Positions 12,088 through 18,353 of a DNA stretch of 18,353 nt are shown here, in pieces. The translations under genes and the position numbers were made by a program. Origin of the DNA: F-183 sp036502165 (GTDB taxonomy: Bacteria > Acidobacteriota > Terriglobia > Bryobacterales > Bryobacteraceae). The DNA lies in NCBI GenBank assembly GCA_036502165.1, contig DASXZC010000160.1, positions 1-18,353 of the forward strand. Direction: 5' to 3'. The notes beneath the pieces were generated by a model. The model worked only from the letters and a program-made list of their open reading frames with translations, had not been told where the DNA came from and did no database searches. Position 1 is the stretch's first letter, and the number at the start of each line of letters is the position of its first letter.

Positions 12088-13694
12088 CCCGCGGACTTCT
12101 CGCTCTTCTGCTGCTCTGCGGTTCAACCTCCGCGCAGCAGGCGCTCGATCCCAAGGCCCTCCTCGAGCCGCCAGTCAACACGTGGCCGACTTATAACGGC
12201 GACTACTCCGGACGCCGATTCAGTCCGCTCGACGAAATCAAAGCCTCGAATCTCGACTCGCTCGCCGTTGAATGGTTCTACCGCGTCTCGAGTGTCGGCC
12301 AGCAACGCGGCGTAGGTCCGCCCTCCATCAAATCGACGCCGCTGATGGTCAACGGAATCCTCTATTTCACGATCCCCGACCACGTATGGGCACTCGACGC
12401 CCGTACCGGCGAGGAACTCTGGCATTACGACTGGCAGGATAAAGGCGGACATCTGGTCGGCAATCGCGGACTCGGCATGTATCGCGACTGGCTCTACTTC
12501 ATGACGCCCGACTGCTGGTTCCTCTCGCTCAACGCCAAGGACGGCAAGGAACGCTGGCGCAAGAAAATCGCCGACGAGAAGATGCAGTATTTCTGCACCA
12601 TGTCGCCGCTGGTCGTCAAAAATCACGTCCTCACCGGAGTCGGTGGCGATGCGATGGACGTTCCCGGCTTCCTCGAATCGCGCGATCCGGAAACCGGCGA
12701 CGTCCAATGGCGTTGGAACACAACGCCGCGCAAGGGCGAACCCGGCGCGGAGACCTGGCCCGATCCAAATGCGATGGAACACGGCGGCGGCATGCCTTGG
12801 CTGTCAGGCACATACGATCCGGAACTGAACCTGATCTATTGGGGCACCGGCAATCCGAATCCCGTCTTCGCCGGGCAGGGAAGAAAAGGCGCGAATCTGT
12901 GGACGGCATCGATCGTCGCCCTCAATCCCGACACCGGCAAGCTCGTCTGGTATCACCAACCGTCGCCGCACGACACCCACGACTTCGACAACATCGAAAC
13001 GCCGGTCCTGTTCGACGGCATGTTCGACGGCAAGCCGCGCAAGATGCTCGCCCAGGCCGCGCGCAATGGCATCTTCACTCTGCTCGATCGCACGAACGGC
13101 GAGAGTCTGCTGACGAAAGGCTTCGTCAATGTGAATTGGATGAAAGGCCTCGATGCGAAAGGCCAGCCGATTCCCGATCCCGCCAAAGAACCGAAGATCG
13201 ACGGATCCCTCATCAGCATGCCCGGCGGCGGCGCGACGAATTGGCCTCCTCCGAGTTATGACCCGCAATCCGGGCTCTTCTACACGAACGCCAAGGAAGG
13301 CTACAGCATCACTTATTTGACCGACGCCGATCCCCAGCCGCAAGGCTATGGCGGCGGTGGCGCGGGCGGATTGTCTGAGCCCGTGCTGCTCGCAATCGAC
13401 GTTCACACAGGCCGCATCGCCTGGCGGCACAAGTATCCGAGCGGAGGATTCGGCAACGCCTACCCGGGCATCCTCACGACCGCCGGCAATCTGCTTTTCA
13501 CCGGCGATCCTTCCGGAAATCTGCTCGCATTCGATCCTAAGACCGGCCACGTGCTCTGGCATTTCCGCGTCGGCACGATGGTCAGCAACGGACCCTCGAC
13601 CTACATGCTCAATGGCGCCCAACATCTCATCGTCGGCGCGGGCGATACGCTGTTTTCCTTCAAGATCCTCGATCGCAAGGGAGCGATCCACTAA
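12084..13694 (+). CDS. PQQ-dependent dehydrogenase (alcohol dehydrogenase-like beta propeller)
   Basis: The 536-residue protein has a signal peptide (about 1-18, LLALLLLCGSTSAQ) and the eight-bladed propeller typical of quinoprotein dehydrogenases, with W-motif-like repeats (A-x-D-x-x-T-G-x-x-x-W at about 103-113, and again at 278-289, 437-447 and 482-492). It lies in the periplasm and oxidises an alcohol or sugar, passing electrons through PQQ to a cytochrome. YWGTGNPNP (252-260) carries the expected metal-ligand Asn257. HDTHDFD (296-302) carries the expected catalytic base Asp300 with a second acid, Asp302, two residues on. The adjacent-cysteine pair of methanol dehydrogenase is absent. At 536 residues the protein is shorter than MxaF/XoxF (about 600) and has no C-terminal heme domain, which fits its coupling to the upstream diheme cytochrome. 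The substrate is unknown. Confidence 0.92.
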   Translation: MTRGLLALLLLCGSTSAQQALDPKALLEPPVNTWPTYNGDYSGRRFSPLDEIKASNLDSLAVEWFYRVSSVGQQRGVGPPSIKSTPLMVNGILYFTIPDHVWALDARTGEELWHYDWQDKGGHLVGNRGLGMYRDWLYFMTPDCWFLSLNAKDGKERWRKKIADEKMQYFCTMSPLVVKNHVLTGVGGDAMDVPGFLESRDPETGDVQWRWNTTPRKGEPGAETWPDPNAMEHGGGMPWLSGTYDPELNLIYWGTGNPNPVFAGQGRKGANLWTASIVALNPDTGKLVWYHQPSPHDTHDFDNIETPVLFDGMFDGKPRKMLAQAARNGIFTLLDRTNGESLLTKGFVNVNWMKGLDAKGQPIPDPAKEPKIDGSLISMPGGGATNWPPPSYDPQSGLFYTNAKEGYSITYLTDADPQPQGYGGGGAGGLSEPVLLAIDVHTGRIAWRHKYPSGGFGNAYPGILTTAGNLLFTGDPSGNLLAFDPKTGHVLWHFRVGTMVSNGPSTYMLNGAQHLIVGAGDTLFSFKILDRKGAIH

Positions 13695-14732
13695 ATGAAT
13701 GTATCCAGACGGGAAATGATTTCGCTGCTCGGCGCAGCCGCGACCACGCAATTGAAAGCCGCCGATGCCAATCCCCTTCGCAACATTGGCGGAGCCCCCG
13801 CCGGTTTCCCCGTTCGCTTCAGGGCCGCTCGCGACTCCGGCAAGCCTTTCGATTTCGTCGACTACTGCCACTCACTCGGCCTCGGCGTCGTCGAGACGCG
13901 CCTGCCGCAAGGCCCGCCTGCGGACTTGCGGCGCAAAGTCGAATCCTACGGAATGCGTCTGATCCTCGACGTCGGCTTCCCGCGCGCCGAGGACGAAGTC
14001 GCGGCCTTCGACACCCGCGTGAAAACCGCTAAGGAGTGCGGAGCGATCTCTCTACACGCGGCCATGACCGGCCGCCGCTACGAGGACTTCCGCACCTTCG
14101 ACGCCTTCAAAACGAGCTTCGAGAAAAATCAAAAATCCATCGAGTGGGCCGAGCCGATCCTGCGCAAGCATCAATTGCGCCTCGGCCTCGAGAATCACAA
14201 AGGCTGGCGCTCGGCCGAGCAGGCCGCCTGGCTCAAGCGCGTCTCGAGCGAATGGGTCGGTGTCCACTTCGACTACGGCAACAATCTCTCGCTCTGCGAG
14301 CCGCCTGACGAAACGCTAAGAAATCTGCTGCCGTATGCGATTTCCGCCCACTTGAAGGACATGGCGCTCGAGATGTATGAAGATGGATTCCTGCTCTCGG
14401 AAGTTCCGCTAGGCGAAGGTGTGCTCAATCTGAAGGACATGACCGCGAAGCTCAGAACGAAAGATCCGAACATGCCGCTCGATCTCGAAATGATCACGCG
14501 CGATCCTCTGAAGATCCCGATCTTCACTGACGGTTATTGGGTGACGTTCAACAACGCGTACAGCCCACTCCCCGGCGAGGACGTCGCTCGCACCATCGCC
14601 CTTATCATGCAAAACAAGCCCAAGCAGCCGCTGCCGCGGGTCACGGGCTTGAGCCACGAAGCCCAGTTAAAGCTCGAAGACGAGTGCATCACCAAATCGA
14701 TCGACTACGCGCGGCGGAACCTCGCCGCCTGA
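13695..14732 (+). CDS. Tat-exported sugar phosphate isomerase/epimerase-like TIM-barrel protein
   Basis: The 345-residue protein starts immediately after the PQQ dehydrogenase stop (TAAATG), so it is almost certainly in the same operon and translationally coupled. The N-terminus VSRREMISLLGAAA is a twin-arginine-type signal, suggesting export in folded form. The rest is a xylose-isomerase-like (AP endonuclease 2 family) TIM barrel with a plausible metal site: Glu166 (GLENH), Asp193 (HFDYGN), His219 (SAHLKD) and Glu265 (LDLEM). Glu241 in PLGEG is also typical. Relatives are isomerases or epimerases of sugars and polyols, often encoded with oxidoreductases of sugar breakdown. Its link to a periplasmic PQQ enzyme suggests it acts on the same substrate pool. 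The exact reaction cannot be read from the sequence. Confidence 0.85.
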   Translation: MNVSRREMISLLGAAATTQLKAADANPLRNIGGAPAGFPVRFRAARDSGKPFDFVDYCHSLGLGVVETRLPQGPPADLRRKVESYGMRLILDVGFPRAEDEVAAFDTRVKTAKECGAISLHAAMTGRRYEDFRTFDAFKTSFEKNQKSIEWAEPILRKHQLRLGLENHKGWRSAEQAAWLKRVSSEWVGVHFDYGNNLSLCEPPDETLRNLLPYAISAHLKDMALEMYEDGFLLSEVPLGEGVLNLKDMTAKLRTKDPNMPLDLEMITRDPLKIPIFTDGYWVTFNNAYSPLPGEDVARTIALIMQNKPKQPLPRVTGLSHEAQLKLEDECITKSIDYARRNLAA

Positions 14733-14752
14733 CAGCAGGAGGACGTCCTTAC

Positions 14753-16435
14753 ATGGCTCTGTCCGACATAGAAATTGCACAAAGCGCCAAGCTCGAGAGA
14801 ATCGCGAACATCGCGAAGGACCGCCTGGGCATCGACGATGACCACCTCGAAGCCTACGGTCACTACAAGGCGAAGCTGTCGCTCGACTACATCGACACTC
14901 TCAAAGACCGCCCCAACGGGAAGTTGATCCTCGTCACCGCCGTCAGCCCCACGCCCGCGGGCGAAGGCAAAACAACGACGACAGTCGGGCTCGGGGATGC
15001 CCTGAACCGGATCTCCAAACGCGCGATGATCTGCTTGCGTGAGCCCTCGCTCGCGCCCGTATTCGGAATGAAAGGCGGAGCCGCCGGCGGCGGATATTCG
15101 CAGGTTGTGCCGATGGAAGACATCAATCTCCACTTCACCGGCGATTTCAATGCCCTCGCGCTTGCGAACAATCTGCTCGCGGCGATGATCGACAACCACA
15201 TCCATCACGGCAACGAACTCGCCTTCGATCTGCGCCGCATCACCTGGAAACGCTCGATGGATATGAGCGACCGCGCCCTGCGCGAACTCACGGTGGGCCT
15301 CGGCGGCGTCGCTAACGGCTTCCCGCGTCAGGATATGTTCGACCTCGTCGCGGCTTCAGAAGTGATGGCGATCTTCTGCCTCTCGACCTCCCTGCAGGAT
15401 CTCAAGAATCGCCTGGGCAACATCGTCGCCGGCTACACGCGCGACTTGAAGCCTATCACCGCGCGCGACCTCAAAGCTCACGGAGCGATGACCGTCCTCC
15501 TCAAAGACGCTCTCAAACCGAACCTCGTCCAGACCCTCGAACACAGCCCCGCCTTCATCCATGGCGGACCCTTCGCCAACATCGCGCACGGCTGCAATTC
15601 CGTGCTCGCGACAAGAACGGCGCTGAAGCTCGCCGATTATGTCGTAACCGAAGCCGGCTTCGGCGCCGACCTCGGAGCCGAGAAATTCATCGACATCAAA
15701 TGCCGCAAAGCCGGCCTGCGTCCCGACGGCGTCGTGATCGTCGCAACCATCCGCGCCCTGAAATACCAGGGCGGAGTCGACGTCAAGGATCTCAACAAAG
15801 AAAATCTGGCGGCGTTAGAAGCCGGAATGCCGAACCTCGAACGCCACGTCCACAACATCCGCGATCATTTCGGATTGCCGTGCCTGGTCGCGATCAACCA
15901 CTTCACCTTCGACACCGCGGCCGAACTCGAACTCGTCGAAAAGATGATGGGCCGCCATCAAACGAGCGTCGTCGTTTCACGGCACTGGGCGGAGGGCGGC
16001 AAAGGCGCTGAAGATCTCGCGAAGGCCGTGGTGCACTTGGTCGAGACGTCGACTCCGTCGAATTTCCGATTCGCTTACGAGGACTCCGCAACTCTCTGGG
16101 AAAAAGTCCGTTCCGTCGCCACCAAAATTTACGGAGCCGCCGAAATCACCGCCGAAGCGAAAGTCCGCGGGCAGATCGAGAGGCTACAGCAGAACGGATA
16201 CGGCCACTATCCCGTGTGCATCGCGAAGACGCAATATTCGTTCTCGACCGATGCCGCGCTCCGCGGCGCGCCCTCTGGCCATACGGTCAATATTCGCGAA
16301 GTGCGCCTCGCCGCCGGTGCGGAGTTTGTCGTCTGCCTGTGCGGCGACATCATGACAATGCCGGGCTTGCCGAAAGTGCCATCCGCCACCAGAATCGACG
16401 TGGATGAAAACGGAAAGATCGTTGGACTCAACTGA
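14753..16435 (+). CDS. fhs: Formate-tetrahydrofolate ligase
   Basis: I place the start at ATG 14753, with AGGAGG (14737-14742) 10 bases upstream. The resulting 560-residue protein has the usual length. It forms 10-formyltetrahydrofolate from formate, tetrahydrofolate and ATP in the cytoplasm. Diagnostic segments are intact: the nucleotide-binding loop PTPAGEGKTTTTVGLGDAL (66-84), REPSLAPVFGMKGGAAGGGYSQV, MEDINLHFTGDF, LANNLLAAMIDNHI, GGPFANIAHGCNSVLAT and TEAGFGADLGAEKF. The gene lies 20 bases after the TIM-barrel gene and overlaps the 5-formyltetrahydrofolate cyclo-ligase gene by up to 32 bases, forming a folate one-carbon pair. Acetogenesis should not be inferred, since Fhs is widespread in aerobic bacteria. 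Confidence 0.97.
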   Translation: MALSDIEIAQSAKLERIANIAKDRLGIDDDHLEAYGHYKAKLSLDYIDTLKDRPNGKLILVTAVSPTPAGEGKTTTTVGLGDALNRISKRAMICLREPSLAPVFGMKGGAAGGGYSQVVPMEDINLHFTGDFNALALANNLLAAMIDNHIHHGNELAFDLRRITWKRSMDMSDRALRELTVGLGGVANGFPRQDMFDLVAASEVMAIFCLSTSLQDLKNRLGNIVAGYTRDLKPITARDLKAHGAMTVLLKDALKPNLVQTLEHSPAFIHGGPFANIAHGCNSVLATRTALKLADYVVTEAGFGADLGAEKFIDIKCRKAGLRPDGVVIVATIRALKYQGGVDVKDLNKENLAALEAGMPNLERHVHNIRDHFGLPCLVAINHFTFDTAAELELVEKMMGRHQTSVVVSRHWAEGGKGAEDLAKAVVHLVETSTPSNFRFAYEDSATLWEKVRSVATKIYGAAEITAEAKVRGQIERLQQNGYGHYPVCIAKTQYSFSTDAALRGAPSGHTVNIREVRLAAGAEFVVCLCGDIMTMPGLPKVPSATRIDVDENGKIVGLN

Positions 16436-17009
16436 CGCGACGCGCGCGAAAGCCGCGATCCGCGCCGCCGCACTAGCGCGGCGCGACGCACTGCCGCCCG
16501 GCGTCCGCGCCCAATACGGCAAGGAAATCCTACGGCAGATCCTCGCGCTGCAAGAATTCACCGCCGCGCGGACCGTCTTCGCCTATTACGGCTTCGGATC
16601 CGAAATCGACACAACGCCGCTGCTGCAAGCCGTGCTCGAGGATAACAAAAAGCTGCTGTTGCCACGAGTGAATCGCAAGGCGGGCGTCCTCGATCTCTAC
16701 GAAGTGCGCAGCCTACAAACCGACCTCCGCGCCGGAGTCTGGGGCATCCCCGAGCCGAACCCGGAAGTGTGCCCTCCCGGACTAGCCGCAGACATTGATC
16801 TAGTCATCGCGCCCGGCGCAGCGTTCGATCGCAAGGGCGGCAGAATCGGCTATGGCAAAGGCTACTATGACAAGCTACTCGCCAATCGCCATCCGCTGAT
16901 CGTAGCCGGAGCCTTCAACGTCCAACTAGTCGACGCTGTTCCGCTTGAACCGCACGACGTCCTGGTTGACCTACTCATCACCGAAACCGGACAACCGCGC
17001 CGCAAATAG
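16404..17009 (+). CDS. 5-formyltetrahydrofolate cyclo-ligase
   Basis: This protein of up to 201 residues converts 5-formyltetrahydrofolate to 5,10-methenyltetrahydrofolate using ATP, returning a stored or inhibitory folate to the active pool. Family motifs are present: the early basic helix (RAKAAIRAAALARRDAL), YYGFGSEIDT (61-70), GIPEP (114-118), LVIAPGAAFDRKGGRIGYGKGYYD (133-156) and a late ELEPHD-like segment (LEPHD, 181-185). The start is uncertain: ATG 16404 lacks a clear ribosome site, while TTG 16422 has GGAAAG 4 bases upstream and would shorten the overlap with fhs from 32 to 14 bases. Either way, translation is coupled to fhs. Its stop codon directly abuts the stop of the convergent winged-helix gene (TAGCTA), leaving no intergenic space. 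Confidence 0.94.
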   Translation: MKTERSLDSTDATRAKAAIRAAALARRDALPPGVRAQYGKEILRQILALQEFTAARTVFAYYGFGSEIDTTPLLQAVLEDNKKLLLPRVNRKAGVLDLYEVRSLQTDLRAGVWGIPEPNPEVCPPGLAADIDLVIAPGAAFDRKGGRIGYGKGYYDKLLANRHPLIVAGAFNVQLVDAVPLEPHDVLVDLLITETGQPRRK

Positions 17010-18197
17010 CTATGTCCGCGCCCGGATCGCCGCCACCCGCGGCGCGCGAGACTTCGGACTATCTAAACTGAACGAACGCGCATCGCCCAACTCCCCGCGT
17101 ACGAATTCCTCCATCTCGCGAACCGCTCGTTTGACCGCCGCATCCGGCTTTCCACGCAGCATCATCCACGCGATCGAGTCCGTCTCCGGATCGAATTCCC
17201 ACACGCCTACCAACCGCCCCCGATCGAGGATTGCATGACTCGGCAGATCAGTAAGCTTGCCCACCTCGACCGGCCCTTTGTCCCCCGCAATCTGTGCCGG
17301 CACATCCGCATCGTCCAGCAGCGACTTCAAATTGCGCCGCAGTTCGAGGACGCTGTCGATCAATCCGACCAGCGCATACCGCGGATCCTTCGGAACCTTA
17401 TACGCCGCAAACTCCTCCGCCAACAGCGCGGGCAGCAATCGTCCGCCCTCGATCTCAACCAACTTCAGCGGATCGACCACAGCCTTCGCCGCCTTCACTC
17501 CCAACCCTGAGAACCATTGAAATTCCGCGAGCGTCGCCGGTCCCGTCCATTCGAAATACCGGCGCGCGAGTTCCGAGAAGACCTCCTCTTGCGTCAGCCT
17601 GCACTTCAGCAGAGGATTCGGCCGCCACGCCGCATAGCGGTATCGTTGCTGATCGAGCCGCCCATTGATCGGAATCCGCCGGATCTCGCCCTGCGTCTGC
17701 AGCAGGCCCAGCGCCAACGGGAGCGTCGTCGACACGCCTTTCTTCTTGCCCTCTTCGCCGAGGTTCCGTACCTTCGCACCGAGCGCGGACTTCAATCCGT
17801 CCGGATCGAGCGGGCCCTTCGCCAGCGCGTCCACAACGGCCACGCCCAGCTTCTCGACTTCCGCATCGGTGACGCCCAGCTTGCGCGCGCCCTTCATGTC
17901 GCCATCCGCGAAGGGTGCACCGGCCTTCAACGCCAGCGCATAATCGGATGCCGGAACGACATAGGTGCAAGACCGGGCCGCCGGCAACTCGTGGATCTCG
18001 AGCTTCGCGATCGCCTCGTCAACCGCCGCGCGGCTCGCCCGCACGCGTGCGAAGAATCCCAGATAAGGACTCGAGCCTCCCACCGATCGCGCCCATCCGC
18101 ATCGCGTCAGGCTCTCGACGAAAGCCCCAGGTTTCAGCGCGGCGCCGTCGAGGCCCTGTCGATGGAACCACCAGGCGCGCAGCTTTGCGGCATCCAT
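17010..18197 (-). CDS. Winged-helix DNA-binding domain protein (HTH_42/AlkZ-like)
   Basis: The 395-residue protein resembles the winged-helix superfamily that includes the DNA glycosylases AlkZ and AlkX. Supporting segments are the N-terminal helices (KLRAWWFHRQGLDG, 5-18), GGSSPYLGFFAR (about 40-51), the hinge around RSCTYVVPASDY (75-86), and the central HTH stretch (KGPLDPDGLKSAL, then TTLPLALGLLQTQGEIRRIP). RRYFEWTGPATLAEFQWFSGL (about 216-236) and a C-terminal beta domain (HAILDRGRLVGVWEFD) are also consistent. The Gln-x-Gln motif used for catalysis by AlkX/AlkZ is not visible at its expected place near 40-48, so glycosylase activity is doubtful and the product may only bind DNA. The gene begins 2 bases after the accD stop, so it is cotranscribed with accD. 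Family placement is from remembered pattern only. Confidence 0.75.
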   Translation of the reverse strand: MDAAKLRAWWFHRQGLDGAALKPGAFVESLTRCGWARSVGGSSPYLGFFARVRASRAAVDEAIAKLEIHELPAARSCTYVVPASDYALALKAGAPFADGDMKGARKLGVTDAEVEKLGVAVVDALAKGPLDPDGLKSALGAKVRNLGEEGKKKGVSTTLPLALGLLQTQGEIRRIPINGRLDQQRYRYAAWRPNPLLKCRLTQEEVFSELARRYFEWTGPATLAEFQWFSGLGVKAAKAVVDPLKLVEIEGGRLLPALLAEEFAAYKVPKDPRYALVGLIDSVLELRRNLKSLLDDADVPAQIAGDKGPVEVGKLTDLPSHAILDRGRLVGVWEFDPETDSIAWMMLRGKPDAAVKRAVREMEEFVRGELGDARSFSLDSPKSRAPRVAAIRART

Positions 18198-18199
18198 GT

Positions 18200-18353
18200 T
18201 CAGTCCACGAGTAGCTTGAGTGATCGCGCGAGAAACGCCTTTAATTCCGCGCGCGGGACAACGGCATCGAGGAATCCGTGCTTCAAAAGAAACTCCGAGC
18301 GCTGGAATCCCTCGGGTAGTTTCTGACGAATAGTCTGCTCGATCACGCGCGGA
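18200..18353 (-). CDS. accD: Acetyl-CoA carboxylase carboxyltransferase subunit beta, C-terminal fragment
   Basis: Only the last 50 codons are present; the gene enters from the right edge. The fragment RVIEQTIRQKLPEGFQRSEF, followed by LLKHGFLDAVVPRAELKAFLARSLKLL, is the standard end of AccD, the subunit that with AccA transfers the carboxyl group from biotin to acetyl-CoA in fatty-acid synthesis. The stop is TGA at 18200-18202. In many bacteria accD is followed by folylpolyglutamate synthase. Here a winged-helix gene follows instead, 2 bases downstream. Confidence 0.93.
   Translation of the reverse strand, partial: PRVIEQTIRQKLPEGFQRSEFLLKHGFLDAVVPRAELKAFLARSLKLLVD

Noticed and set aside
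11329..12126. 265-residue minus-strand frame opposite the cytochrome gene
   Set aside because: The plus strand carries two CxxCH sites and a signal peptide; this frame is a shadow.
12804..13871. 355-residue minus-strand frame opposite the PQQ dehydrogenase
   Set aside because: It spans parts of two real genes and has no motif.
14537..14752. N-terminal extension of formate-tetrahydrofolate ligase
   Set aside because: It overlaps the TIM-barrel gene, while the ATG at 14753 has an AGGAGG site and gives the usual length.
17517..18326. 269-residue plus-strand frame opposite the winged-helix gene and accD end
   Set aside because: It is Arg-rich, without a domain, and crosses the junction of two supported genes.

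Overview
The window is a GC-rich bacterial chromosome segment that most resembles an Acidobacteriota genome of the Solibacter/Bryobacter type. This placement is inferred from gene content: a secreted carboxypeptidase-regulatory-like protein, a PEP-CTERM protein, a tiny secreted Lys/Thr-rich peptide, a PQQ dehydrogenase paired with a diheme cytochrome c, and a Tat-exported TIM-barrel protein. No marker gene settles it. Coding density is high, and no rRNA, tRNA, CRISPR array, insertion sequence or integrase was seen.

Left part (1-4523), all on the minus strand and probably one transcription unit read leftward: SDR oxidoreductase, secreted regulatory-like beta-sandwich protein, MscS-type channel with a glutamate-rich tail, SpoIIM-family membrane protein, and the start of an RDD-family membrane protein cut by the window edge. 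The SDR promoter appears to give a leaderless mRNA.

Middle part (4524-11116): a 51-residue secreted peptide followed by a strong terminator; a 998-residue secreted protein built of four beta-sandwich repeats plus a ZU5-like domain; the thiazole synthase ThiG, standing without other thiamin genes; a two-gene module of a small charged protein overlapping a nucleoside deoxyribosyltransferase/TIR-like protein, which is the best candidate in the window for an undescribed system; a small putative membrane protein on the minus strand; a GatB/YqeY-domain protein; and a convergent PEP-CTERM protein.

Right part (11281-18353): a tightly coupled rightward run. Diheme cytochrome c, PQQ dehydrogenase and a Tat-type TIM-barrel protein form a periplasmic oxidation module with overlapping or abutting genes. 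Next come formate-tetrahydrofolate ligase and 5-formyltetrahydrofolate cyclo-ligase, overlapping each other as a folate one-carbon pair. The PQQ enzyme carries a D-x-D pair like that of lanthanide-dependent alcohol dehydrogenases. Convergent to these is a winged-helix (HTH_42-like) gene directly downstream of accD, whose 3' end is at the window edge.

All functions are read from sequence motifs and remembered family features; no database search was run.
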